Positions 56,556-64,000 of a stretch of DNA of 64,000 nucleotides are shown here, piece by piece (the first letter of the stretch is position 1; every line of letters starts with the position of its first letter). The translations under genes and the position numbers were made by a program. The notes under the pieces were generated by a model. The model saw only the letters and a list, made by a program, of their open reading frames with translations. It was not told the origin of the DNA and ran no database searches. Source of the stretch: Aquabacterium sp. (GTDB lineage Bacteria > Pseudomonadota > Gammaproteobacteria > Burkholderiales > Burkholderiaceae_C); NCBI RefSeq assembly GCF_029946005.1, contig NZ_JAQSDR010000039.1:1-64000 (forward strand). Direction: 5' to 3'.

Positions 56556-57437
56556 TCAGTACTGACCGCGGGTGTCGAAGGCCGACATGTCCGCCGCCTT
56601 GCTCTTCACGAACGGCGTGTAGCGGGTGTCCCCGTCCACGAAACGCTTGAGCCAAGCCACCGAATACTTCGCCAGTGAGGTCTTGCACTTCTCGGCGCTG
56701 ATCTGGATGCCGCACAGGTGGTCGGCCCCGGCCAGTTCGATCTTCGCGCTGGGCAAGGCGGCATTGAAGCTGGCATAGAAGGGGTTGGAATGCGCGCTGT
56801 TGGTGGCAATGAAATCTTTCTCGTCAGAGATGATCAGCGTCGGCACCTGGACCGTCGACCACGTCTTGGTCGTGTGCCAGGGTGCCAGCGCCACCGCCGC
56901 CTTCAGCGACGGGTTGTCGCGGGCCACCACCAAGGTGCCGCCCCCGCCCATGGAATGGCCCATGGCCGCCTGGCGATTGGTGTCGGTCACACCGGAGTAA
57001 GGCGAGGTGGCGGTCTTGCTCAGCGCCACCACCTGCTGCAGCGCCTTGGCCATCTGCGTGCCACGCGAATCAGGCTGGTCGAAGGTGCTGTTGAAATTGA
57101 CCGTCACCACCACGAAACCATGGGAGGCCACACGCTCGGCCAACCATTTGTAGTAGCCCTGCACCGCCAGGAAACCCGGGGCCAGCACCACCAGGCCAAA
57201 TTGCCCTTCCGTGCGGACCGTGGGATAAAAAACCGTGCCCGCGCCATAGCCACTGGGCGCGCTCACCACCGCGCTGCTCACCTTGTAAGGGCCAGCCGCC
57301 GCCTCCAGCGATTGCACCGTGGGATCGGGTCCATGCACCTGGGCCTGGGCCAGGCCGACGACCAGCGACAACACGGCGGCGCCCAGCAGTCGGGTCTTGA
57401 ACAGGGCGCGCGATTTGATGGAAGCGGGGGTCAACAT
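56556..57437 (-). CDS. Secreted alpha/beta hydrolase, PETase/cutinase-like, first copy
   Basis: A 293-residue exported hydrolase with a signal peptide (about 1-32, ending LAQAQ). It matches Ideonella PETase in several blocks: HGPDPTVQSLEAAAGP, SGYGAGTVFYPT, LASHGFVVV-like ASHGFVVVTVN, GHSMGGGG (Ser162), APW (Trp187) and VAWLKRFVDGDTRYTPF. Asp208 and His240 complete the triad. His161 stands where PETase has Trp, Phe89 where PETase has the oxyanion Tyr, and the PETase active-site disulfide partner is absent, while Cys242 and Cys251 may pair instead. It is probably a periplasmic or secreted esterase, perhaps acting on polyesters. GAGGA precedes the ATG. Confidence 0.85.
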   Translation of the reverse strand: MLTPASIKSRALFKTRLLGAAVLSLVVGLAQAQVHGPDPTVQSLEAAAGPYKVSSAVVSAPSGYGAGTVFYPTVRTEGQFGLVVLAPGFLAVQGYYKWLAERVASHGFVVVTVNFNSTFDQPDSRGTQMAKALQQVVALSKTATSPYSGVTDTNRQAAMGHSMGGGGTLVVARDNPSLKAAVALAPWHTTKTWSTVQVPTLIISDEKDFIATNSAHSNPFYASFNAALPSAKIELAGADHLCGIQISAEKCKTSLAKYSVAWLKRFVDGDTRYTPFVKSKAADMSAFDTRGQY

Positions 57438-57554
57438 GGCTTGTCCTCGTGGTTGTGGATTCCGATCCCCACTTTACGAAGACCATGCAACGCTCCGCGC
57501 CCCGCACATACCCTCTTCACCCCCTGAACAGGGTGCCCCCGGCATCCAAGACTG

Positions 57555-58373
57555 TCAGCGAGCGCTTTTTTTAGGCTTGTGCACTTTGGGAATTTTTTTA
57601 GCAGCATGCCAAGGTTCGAGTTCGTACTCGATCGACGCGGTGGTGAAGCGCAGCGTTTCCTTGTGTTCGGCCGACAGTTCCGCCCAGCGCTTGCCAAAGC
57701 TGCCCGCGCAGTCGCGGAACACCTCATCGGTGCTGGCCACCACGATGCGGTTGCCACCGCACTCGATGTCCAGCGCCATCACCGGCTCGCCAAAGACCTG
57801 CCAGATGCGTCCGACCAGCTTGGTGCATTCCGGCTCGATGTCCTGCAAGTTGACCACCAGGATGCCGGACTCGGCCAGGGCCTTGCGGCAGCTCTTGTAA
57901 AAATCGACGGACACCAGCGTTTCGGGCTGGCCATCGTAGTTGAAGCCATCAATCATGATCAGGTCATGCGTACCCCGCGGGGTCTTCGCGATGAAGTCCG
58001 CGCCATCACCGCACACCACGCGAAAACGATCGCTGTCAGGCGGTACCTTGAAGGCATCACGCACTTCGATCACATGGGGATTGATCTCCACCACCGTGAT
58101 GTCCGCCTGCGGCAGGTGGGCATGGCAGTACTTGGCCAGCGAGCCACCACCCAGCCCGACCATCAGGATCGAGCGGGGCTCGGGGTTCAGCATCAAAAAC
58201 GCCATCATGGCCCGCGTGTACTGCAGGTCCAGCGCGATCGGGTCATCCAGGCGCATGCGGCTCTGGATCAGCTTCAGGTCGAACTGCATCGACATCGAAT
58301 CATCGTCGGTGCTGATGAAAGGCTTCAAGGCATTGGTCTCGGCAAAGGGGCGCGAGTCTTCGAATTCAGGCAT
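57555..58373 (-). CDS. Spermidine synthase-like methyltransferase-fold protein
   Basis: A 272-residue protein of the spermidine synthase superfamily. The S-adenosylmethionine-type binding loop is ILMVGLGGGSLAKYC (near residues 68-82), with VVEINPHVIEVR and CGDGADFIAKTP following. It lacks the full N-terminal beta domain, and the substrate-binding residues of true SpeE are uncertain, so aminopropyl transfer is not assured. The C-terminal tail is Lys-rich (KVHKPKKSAR). Its ATG overlaps the ppsR stop (TGATG), linking it to the ppsR gene in this order. Function unclear. Confidence 0.72.
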   Translation of the reverse strand: MPEFEDSRPFAETNALKPFISTDDDSMSMQFDLKLIQSRMRLDDPIALDLQYTRAMMAFLMLNPEPRSILMVGLGGGSLAKYCHAHLPQADITVVEINPHVIEVRDAFKVPPDSDRFRVVCGDGADFIAKTPRGTHDLIMIDGFNYDGQPETLVSVDFYKSCRKALAESGILVVNLQDIEPECTKLVGRIWQVFGEPVMALDIECGGNRIVVASTDEVFRDCAGSFGKRWAELSAEHKETLRFTTASIEYELEPWHAAKKIPKVHKPKKSAR

Positions 58374-59191
58374 CAGTAGATCAAACGGTCAGGGCGAAGG
58401 TCTCGAAGAATCGTGGTGGCGATTTCTTCGATCGATTTGTGGGTGGACGACAACCAGGCGATGCCCTCGCGGCGCATCATGGCCTCGGCCTGATTGACCT
58501 CCTGGCGGCAGTTCTCCAGGCTGGCGTACTTGCTGCCTGGTCGGCGTTCATTGCGGATTTGGGACAGGCGCACGGGGTCAATCGTCAGGCCGAAGCATTT
58601 CTTCTTGTGTGGCTTGAGCATGGTCGGCAAAAAGCCACGCTCGAAGTCTTCCGGGATCAGGGGCACATTGGCCGCCTTGATGCCGTGCTGCATCGCCAGG
58701 TACAAGGAGGTCGGCGTCTTGCCACTGCGGCTCACGCCCACCAGCACCACGTCCGAGGTCGCCAGGTTGCGCCCCGACTGGCCGTCATCGTGCTCCAGCG
58801 TGAAATTGATGGCGTCGATGCGGTCGTTGTACTCGCGGTCCTGGCTGGCGTCGCTGAAGCGGCCCACCCGGTGGTTGGACTTCAGGCCAAATTCTTCTTC
58901 CAGCGGCTCCACGAAGGTCTTGATCATGTCGAAGACCTTGCCGTTGCAGGCCTTGAGGATGTTGAGCACATCGTCGTTGGCCAAGGTGGTGAACACCACC
59001 GCCCGCTTGCCCTCGCGCTCGCTGGCGGCATTGATCTCACGCACCACCTGGAACGCCTTGTCCACCGTGTCGATGAAGGGGCGGCGCACATGGCGCGGCT
59101 TGACCGCAAACTGGGCCAGGATGGAATTGCCCAGGGTTTCGGCGGTGATGCCGGTGCCATCGGACACGAAAAAAACACTGCGATCGGACAT
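58373..59191 (-). CDS. ppsR: PEP synthase regulatory protein (bifunctional kinase/phosphorylase)
   Basis: A 272-residue regulator of PEP synthase that inactivates it by ADP-dependent phosphorylation and reactivates it by phosphate-dependent release. The P-loop GVSRSGKTPTSLYLA is near residue 152, and the start FFVSDGTGITAETLG is typical of DUF299 proteins. It is divergent from its target ppsA across 202 bp. Coupled downstream is the spermidine-synthase-like gene. Confidence 0.95.
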   Translation of the reverse strand: MSDRSVFFVSDGTGITAETLGNSILAQFAVKPRHVRRPFIDTVDKAFQVVREINAASEREGKRAVVFTTLANDDVLNILKACNGKVFDMIKTFVEPLEEEFGLKSNHRVGRFSDASQDREYNDRIDAINFTLEHDDGQSGRNLATSDVVLVGVSRSGKTPTSLYLAMQHGIKAANVPLIPEDFERGFLPTMLKPHKKKCFGLTIDPVRLSQIRNERRPGSKYASLENCRQEVNQAEAMMRREGIAWLSSTHKSIEEIATTILRDLRPDRLIY

Positions 59192-59393
59192 GGTGCAACT
59201 CCGCCTCCCCCCGAATGCGTGAAGACGCGCGGGTCAAGGACTCTGGAATGAGCTTGAACAAGCCAGGATCATAGGCTGCGCCCTACAATCCGATCAACTT
59301 CGTGCGCAGATCTCTTTAAAGGCCCCATAAACACAATTCCAGGGCCCCGGGTGGATCTGTCACAGACCGGTTTTTTATCTTGGAGCTTTGTCT

Positions 59394-61799
59394 ATGTCTA
59401 CCCTCTTTGAGCCGACCGCCCTGGTCGTGCCCTTTGAACAACTGCGCATGACCGATGTCGAGTCCGTTGGCGGCAAAAATGCCAGCCTGGGCGAGATGAT
59501 TTCGCAGTTGCCCGATGGCGTGCGCGTGCCCACGGGCTTCGCCACCACCGCCCACGCCTTCCGTGAATTCCTCAAGCACGACGGCCTGACCGACCGCATC
59601 AGCAAGCGCTTGGCCGCCCTGGACACCGAAGACGTCCGCGCCCTGGCCGAAGCGGGTGCCGAAATCCGTGGCTGGGTCGAGGCCCAACCCTTCCCAGCCG
59701 ACCTGGGCCAGGCCATTCGCGATGCCTTCGTCACCCTGGCCGGAGCCAACCTGCAAGCCTCCTTCGCCGTGCGCTCGTCCGCCACAGCAGAAGACCTTCC
59801 CGACGCATCGTTCGCCGGGCAGCAGGAAACCTTCCTGAACGTGGTCGGCATCGAAGACATCCTCCACAAGATGAAGGAAGTGTTCGCCTCGCTGTACAAC
59901 GACCGTGCCATCTCCTACCGCGTGCACAAGGGCTTCGCCCATGACGTGGTGGCTTTGTCGGCCGGCGTGCAACGCATGGTGCGATCCGACCTGGGCGCTG
60001 CGGGCGTCATGTTCACCATCGACACCGAATCAGGCTTCGAAGACGTGGTTTTCATCACCTCCAGCTATGGCCTGGGTGAAACCGTGGTTCAGGGCGCCGT
60101 CAACCCCGACGAGTTCTACGTGCACAAGCCCGCCTTGAAGGCCGGTAAGCAGGCCGTGATCCGCCGCAACCTGGGCTCCAAGCTGATCAAGATGGAGTTC
60201 GCCACGCCTGAAGAGAAAGCCGCCAGCGGCAAGCTGGTGCGCACCATCGACACCACGCACGAACTGCGCAACCGCTACAGCCTTAGTAACGAAGACGTGA
60301 CCGAGCTGGGCAAATACGCGGTCATCATCGAGCAGCACTACGGCCGCCCCATGGACATCGAGTGGGGCAAGGACGGCATCGACGGCAAGATCTACATCTT
60401 GCAGGCCCGCCCAGAGACCGTGAAGAGCCAGCAGCAAGGCAAGACCGAGCAGCGCTACAAGCTCAAGAGCACCGGCACCGTGCTGGCCGAAGGCCGCGCC
60501 ATTGGTCAGAAGATCGGCACCGGCCCCGTGCGTGTCGTGCATTCGTTGGCCGACATGGACACCGTGCAGCCCGGCGACGTGCTGGTCACCGACATGACCG
60601 ACCCCAATTGGGAACCCGTCATGAAGCGCGCCAGCGCCATCGTCACCAACCGTGGCGGACGCACCTGCCACGCCGCCATCATCGCGCGCGAGTTGGGCAT
60701 CCCAGCCGTGGTCGGCTGCGGCAACGCGACCGAAAAGCTCAAGGATGGTGCCTTGGTCACCGTGGCCTGCTCTGAAGGCGACACCGGCCACATCTACGAC
60801 GGTCTGCTGGAAACCGAGATCACCGAAGTCACGCGCGGCGAAATGCCCCACGTCGGCATCAAGATCATGATGAACGTGGGCAACCCCCAACTGGCCTTCG
60901 ACTTCGCCCAGATGCCCAACAGTGGCGTGGGCCTGGCCCGCCTTGAGTTCATCATCAACAACAACATTGGCGTGCACCCCAAGGCCATCTTGGACTACCC
61001 CAATGTCGACAATGACCTGAAGAAGGCCGTCGAATCGGTCGCCCGTGGCCACGCCAGCCCGCGCGCTTTCTACGTCGACAAGCTGGCCGAAGGCATCGCC
61101 ACCATCGCGGCGGCCTTCTGGCCCAAGCCCGTCATCGTGCGCCTGTCCGACTTCAAGTCCAACGAGTACAAGAAGCTGATCGGCGGTTCCCGCTACGAGC
61201 CGGAAGAAGAAAACCCCATGCTGGGTTTCCGTGGCGCCTCGCGCTACATCAGCGCCGAATTCGGCGAGGCTTTCGCGATGGAGTGCGAAGCCCTCAAGCG
61301 CGTGCGCAATGACATGGGCCTGAGCAACGTCGAGATCATGGTGCCCTTCGTGCGCACTTTGAAGCAGGCCGAAAAAGTGACCACCATGCTGGCCGACCAC
61401 GGCCTGGTGCGCGAATCGCAAGGCGGCAAGGATGGCCTGAAGATCATCATGATGTGCGAAGTGCCCAGCAACGCCATCCTGGCCGACCAGTTCCTGGAAT
61501 ACTTTGACGGCATGTCCATCGGCTCGAACGACCTGACCCAACTCACCTTGGGCCTGGACCGCGATTCCGGCCTGGAAGTGTTGGCCCAGGACTTCGACGA
61601 ACGCGATCCGGCCGTCAAGGCCATGATCTCGCGCGCCATCGCCGCCTGCCGTGCCCAGGGCAAATACATTGGCATTTGCGGACAGGGCCCGAGCGACCAC
61701 CCGGATTTCGCTGACTGGCTGGCCGACGAAGGCATCGTGTCGATGTCACTCAACCCGGACACCGTGGTTGAAACCTGGCAGCGATTGGCCAGCAAATAA
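59394..61799 (+). CDS. ppsA: Phosphoenolpyruvate synthase
   Basis: An 801-residue enzyme making phosphoenolpyruvate from pyruvate with ATP, for gluconeogenesis. The ATP-grasp domain leads ([11 protein letters not shown] near residue 26, [20 protein letters not shown] near 125). The phosphohistidine domain has [15 protein letters not shown] (His near 423). The C-terminal PEP domain has [20 protein letters not shown] lies eight bases before the ATG at 59394; a TTG two codons earlier is less likely. Upstream, a TACAAT at 59284-59289 could be a -10, but no good -35 is visible. A terminator follows. Confidence 0.96.
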   Translation: MSTLFEPTALVVPFEQLRMTDVESVGGKNASLGEMISQLPDGVRVPTGFATTAHAFREFLKHDGLTDRISKRLAALDTEDVRALAEAGAEIRGWVEAQPFPADLGQAIRDAFVTLAGANLQASFAVRSSATAEDLPDASFAGQQETFLNVVGIEDILHKMKEVFASLYNDRAISYRVHKGFAHDVVALSAGVQRMVRSDLGAAGVMFTIDTESGFEDVVFITSSYGLGETVVQGAVNPDEFYVHKPALKAGKQAVIRRNLGSKLIKMEFATPEEKAASGKLVRTIDTTHELRNRYSLSNEDVTELGKYAVIIEQHYGRPMDIEWGKDGIDGKIYILQARPETVKSQQQGKTEQRYKLKSTGTVLAEGRAIGQKIGTGPVRVVHSLADMDTVQPGDVLVTDMTDPNWEPVMKRASAIVTNRGGRTCHAAIIARELGIPAVVGCGNATEKLKDGALVTVACSEGDTGHIYDGLLETEITEVTRGEMPHVGIKIMMNVGNPQLAFDFAQMPNSGVGLARLEFIINNNIGVHPKAILDYPNVDNDLKKAVESVARGHASPRAFYVDKLAEGIATIAAAFWPKPVIVRLSDFKSNEYKKLIGGSRYEPEEENPMLGFRGASRYISAEFGEAFAMECEALKRVRNDMGLSNVEIMVPFVRTLKQAEKVTTMLADHGLVRESQGGKDGLKIIMMCEVPSNAILADQFLEYFDGMSIGSNDLTQLTLGLDRDSGLEVLAQDFDERDPAVKAMISRAIAACRAQGKYIGICGQGPSDHPDFADWLADEGIVSMSLNPDTVVETWQRLASK

Positions 61800-61820
61800 G
61801 CTTGCCTGCTGGCAGGCTGT

Positions 61821-61844
61821 AGGGCGCCCCAGGGGCGCCCTTTT
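61821..61844 (+). terminator. Intrinsic terminator after ppsA
   Basis: AGGGCGCCCC followed by AGGGGCGCCC and TTTT gives a strong GC hairpin about 22 bp after ppsA. The T-tract overlaps the -35 region of the rpsF promoter, so the two genes are packed tightly. A smaller GCCTGC/GCAGGC hairpin precedes it. Confidence 0.82.
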
Positions 61845-61869
61845 CAATTCAGCATATTCGCGCTATAAT
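61841..61869 (+). promoter_or_regulatory. Probable sigma-70 promoter of the rpsF operon
   Basis: A perfect TATAAT at 61864-61869 is preceded at 17 bp by TTTTCA, a weak -35. Transcription would begin near 61876, leaving a leader of about 125 bases before rpsF. Confidence 0.65.
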
Positions 61870-61949
61870 TTTAGGCTACCCATTTGCTACTCAGACTTTT
61901 TGAGCAGCCCTTGCCGTTTGCGGGTTTGACGCTTCGCGACGGCTTCCAT

Positions 61950-61998
61950 CCTTCCCGGTGACCATTCAAGGCGCCGGGCGGGGAATCCATAAGGAGCA
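61950..61998 (+). promoter_or_regulatory. Structured rpsF leader, possible S6:S18 binding site
   Basis: TTCCCGG (61952-61958) can pair with CCGGG and GGGAA (61973-61984) across a 14-base loop just before the ribosome-binding site AAGGAG. Leaders of rpsF operons in many bacteria carry an S6:S18 autoregulatory motif with a CCG bulge. The match here is by eye only. Confidence 0.3.
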
Positions 61999-62001
61999 TT
62001 T

Positions 62002-62373
62002 ATGCGTCACTATGAAATCGTGCTGCTGATCCACCCGGATCAAAGCGAGCAAGTTCCAGCCATGCTGGAGCGCTACAAGACCCTGATCACTTCCACCGGC
62101 GGCCAAGTGCACCGTGTCGAAGACTGGGGCCGCCGTCAGTTGGCCTACCAGATCGTCAAGCTTGCCAAGGCGCACTACCTGTGCCTGAACATCGAGACGA
62201 ACAACGAAACCCTGACTGAACTCGAGACCGGCTTCAAGTTCAATGACGCCGTGCTGCGTCACCTGACTGTGGTGAACGCCAAGGCTCCGGCCGGCCCGTC
62301 CATCATGATGAAGCAAGTTGAGCGTGATGAAGCCCGCAAGGCCAGTCACCAAGAGCAACAAGCTGCTGCCTGA
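62002..62373 (+). CDS. rpsF: Ribosomal protein bS6
   Basis: A 123-residue small-subunit protein that binds 16S rRNA with S18. It starts [19 protein letters not shown] and has the typical [17 protein letters not shown]. The C-terminal extension ends in [21 protein letters not shown] lies seven bases before the ATG. It leads the operon rpsF-priB-rpsR-rplI. Confidence 0.97.
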   Translation: MRHYEIVLLIHPDQSEQVPAMLERYKTLITSTGGQVHRVEDWGRRQLAYQIVKLAKAHYLCLNIETNNETLTELETGFKFNDAVLRHLTVVNAKAPAGPSIMMKQVERDEARKASHQEQQAAA

Positions 62374-62405
62374 TTGATGCCGCAAGGCATCGCGTCCGCG
62401 CTCTC

Positions 62406-62696
62406 ATGAACCGTGTGCTGTTGACAGCCCAGATCATTGAACGCAAAGCGCTGAGATACACCCCGGCCGGATTACCCGCCCTCGACCTGGTTCTGAAACA
62501 TGAATCGGATGTCGTCGAAGCCCAGCAAGCCCGCAAGGTGGCGCTGGACATCAAGGCGGTGGCCTTAGGCCCGATTGCTGAGCAATTGGTCCGATGCGAA
62601 ATTGGCGTGCCCCTTGGGCTGGCTGGTTTCCTGGGAGCTCCTCGCAACGGACGCGGCGTGCTGCTGCACATCACCGAACTCAACGACACTGTTTAA
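62406..62696 (+). CDS. priB: Primosomal replication protein N
   Basis: A 96-residue single-strand DNA-binding OB-fold protein that helps PriA restart stalled forks. It begins MNRVLLTAQIIERKALRYTPAG and has LVLKHESDVVEAQQARKV, as in betaproteobacterial PriB. It is always found between rpsF and rpsR in this group, and the gap to rpsR is 12 bp. Confidence 0.93.
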   Translation: MNRVLLTAQIIERKALRYTPAGLPALDLVLKHESDVVEAQQARKVALDIKAVALGPIAEQLVRCEIGVPLGLAGFLGAPRNGRGVLLHITELNDTV

Positions 62697-62708
62697 AGAG
62701 GTCATCAA

Positions 62709-63002
62709 ATGCCCGCTCCTCGTTCCAAGAACGGTAAGTTCTCCAAAGACCGTAAAGGCAAACGCAACACCCAATCGTTGCTGTTCCGCCGCAAGCGCTT
62801 CTGCCGCTTCACCGTCACCGGTGTTGAGCAGATCGACTACAAGGATGTCGACACCCTGCGCGACTTCATCGCCGAAAACGGCAAGATCATTCCCGCTCGC
62901 CTGACCGGCACGCGCGCGATCTATCAACGCCAGCTGACAACCGCCATCAAGCGTGCTCGCTTCCTGGCCATGCTGCCTTACAGCGACCAGCACAAGGTCT
63001 AA
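62709..63002 (+). CDS. rpsR: Ribosomal protein bS18
   Basis: A 97-residue small-subunit protein. The core [20 protein letters not shown] and the C-terminal [20 protein letters not shown] are standard for S18, as is the binding to S6. It is 12 bp after priB and 12 bp before rplI. Confidence 0.97.
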   Translation: MPAPRSKNGKFSKDRKGKRNTQSLLFRRKRFCRFTVTGVEQIDYKDVDTLRDFIAENGKIIPARLTGTRAIYQRQLTTAIKRARFLAMLPYSDQHKV

Positions 63003-63014
63003 GGAGTTTTCGAC

Positions 63015-63467
63015 ATGCAAATCATCCTCCTCGAAAAAGTCGTCAACCTGGGTACCCTGGGTGACGTGGTCAAGGTCAAAGACGGCTACGCCCGTAATTT
63101 CCTGATCCCTTCGGGCCGCGCCCGTCGTGCCACGACCAAGGCCATCGCTGAATTCGAAGCTCGCCGCGCCGAGATCGAAAAGGCTCAAGCCGACAAGCAC
63201 GCTGCTGCACAAGCCCTGGGCGACCGCCTGAACGGCAAGACCGTGACCGTGAGCCAAAAGGCTGGCGTTGACGGCCGCCTGTTCGGTTCGGTCACCAATG
63301 CCGACGTTGCCGAAGGCCTGAAGAAGGCTGGCTACGATGTGGTCAAGGCCCAAGTGCGCATGCCCAATGGTCCTTTGAAGGTCATTGGCGACCACAGCGT
63401 GTCGGTGGCTCTGCACACCGACGTGGTGGTGGACGTGATCGTGACCGTGGTTGGCGAAGTCGCCTGA
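63015..63467 (+). CDS. rplI: Ribosomal protein bL9
   Basis: A 150-residue large-subunit protein. [32 protein letters not shown] is the N-terminal domain in parts, joined by a long central helix (about 40-75) to the C-terminal domain. Length is normal. It is the last gene of the operon, followed by a terminator. AAGGAG precedes the ATG. Confidence 0.97.
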   Translation: MQIILLEKVVNLGTLGDVVKVKDGYARNFLIPSGRARRATTKAIAEFEARRAEIEKAQADKHAAAQALGDRLNGKTVTVSQKAGVDGRLFGSVTNADVAEGLKKAGYDVVKAQVRMPNGPLKVIGDHSVSVALHTDVVVDVIVTVVGEVA

Positions 63468-63496
63468 TCCATCAGTCCGGTTTCACACCGCACGAC

Positions 63497-63521
63497 AAAG
63501 GCACCTTCGGGTGCCTTTTTT
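63497..63521 (+). terminator. Intrinsic terminator after rplI
   Basis: AAAGGCACC-TTCG-GGTGCCTTTTTT: a 6-bp GC stem (plus A-T pairs) with the stable TTCG tetraloop and a T-run, 30 bp after rplI. The symmetric A- and T-tracts could also stop the convergent dusA transcript. Confidence 0.93.
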
Positions 63522-63544
63522 CATGCCTTACTCAATCAGTTCAA

Positions 63545-64000
63545 TCAGCGGCGTTCATGCGCCAAACGCATCACCTCTGAAGGCGACAAAGCCTTGAGTT
63601 GATGGTCGGACCAGACCTGGCGCCAGCGCCGCGCACCAGGCAGGCCGTTGTACAGCCCCAGGATGTGCCGAATCACAGAGGGCCAGCGCACAGCAGCCCC
63701 TTCCATGCCTTGCGTGCGCGCGATTTCACGTTCGCAGTACGCCACCATGGCGGCCTCCAGGTCCTCGCGGCGCCGATCGTGGCCGAATGACTCGTCGCCA
63801 TAGAACAGAGCGTCCCAGTTGGCCATCATCCACGGCTGGTGATAGGCGGCTCGGCCCACCATGACACCATCGAGCGTCACACCATCGAAGACCGCGTTGG
63901 GCTTGAGTTGGTCTGCAATCTGCGCGTTGTCGTTGATGCCGCCATTGAGCACGATCGTCAGGTGGGGAAAATCGCGTTTGAGCTGGTGCACGAATTCGTA
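63545..64000 (-). CDS. dusA: tRNA-dihydrouridine(20/20a) synthase, C-terminal part (cut by window edge)
   Basis: The last 151 residues of a flavin-dependent tRNA dihydrouridine synthase. Visible are IVLNGGINDNAQIADQL, the DGVMVGRAAYHQPWMM motif of the FMN site, and a helical C-terminal region with VIRHILGLYNGLPGARRWRQ, typical of DusA. It reduces uridine in the D-loop of tRNA. The 5' part lies beyond the right edge. Convergent with the rplI operon. Confidence 0.93.
   Translation of the reverse strand, partial: YEFVHQLKRDFPHLTIVLNGGINDNAQIADQLKPNAVFDGVTLDGVMVGRAAYHQPWMMANWDALFYGDESFGHDRRREDLEAAMVAYCEREIARTQGMEGAAVRWPSVIRHILGLYNGLPGARRWRQVWSDHQLKALSPSEVMRLAHERR

Noticed and set aside
57518-57536. 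CCCTGAACAGGG palindrome upstream of the PETase-like genes
   Set aside because: It is about 85 bp from the start codon with no promoter nearby and partly lies next to a C/G-rich run. It is too weak to call an operator.
59254-59289. TTGAAC and TACAAT as a ppsA promoter
   Set aside because: The spacing is 24 bp, too long for a standard sigma-70 promoter; only the -10-like hexamer was mentioned under ppsA.
60030-61700. A 556-residue open frame opposite ppsA
   Set aside because: Antisense shadow of ppsA; no family motifs and no ribosome-binding site.

Overview
The window is high-GC chromosomal DNA, densely packed with genes. It most resembles a betaproteobacterium of the order Burkholderiales (Comamonadaceae or Ideonella/Aquabacterium-like). 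This rests on recognised gene families and gene order: narXL beside moaA, guaB-MFS-guaA, ratA/rnfH divergent from smpB, and rpsF-priB-rpsR-rplI. No reference comparison could be run. I saw no phage, insertion sequence, CRISPR array, tRNA or rRNA.

Region 1 (1-11335) is an anaerobic-respiration block. On the minus strand, moaA, narX and narL precede two nitrate/nitrite transporters and the start of narG. On the plus strand is an oxygen-independent ribonucleotide reductase set, nrdD, a separate small glycyl-radical ORF, and nrdG. FNR/Anr-type boxes lie before narX and nrdD, and a weaker one before narK1. Two NrdR boxes overlap the nrdD promoter and ribosome-binding site, so oxygen and nucleotide-pool control converge there. 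Region 2 (11362-21452) holds a FAD dehydrogenase, a ThDP enzyme and a small conserved protein, then a four-gene export system facing the other way: HlyD, RbbA, an ABC-2 permease and a NodT-type outer-membrane lipoprotein.

Region 3 (21814-29358) has GMP synthesis genes with an MFS transporter between guaB and guaA, a DUF4124 protein, rnfH/ratA, smpB and a cystathionine beta-lyase-like gene. Region 4 (29383-38979) holds a BmpA-type nucleoside ABC transporter behind an apparent sigma-54 promoter, with its ATPase gene frameshifted. It also holds rimO and a TRAP pair whose binding-protein gene is frameshifted. Region 5 (39127-50667) contains small metabolic genes, ribA, the DctS-DctR two-component system divergent from dctPQM, and ppc.

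Region 6 (50819-64000) contains a tandem glycine riboswitch driving gcvT-gcvH-gcvP, two adjacent secreted alpha/beta hydrolases of the PETase/cutinase type, ppsR with a spermidine-synthase-like gene opposite ppsA, the rpsF-priB-rpsR-rplI operon, and the 3' part of dusA. The most interesting points are the tandem polyester-hydrolase-like genes, the split glycyl-radical reductase, the sigma-54 promoter of a purine-type transporter, and the two broken transporter genes.
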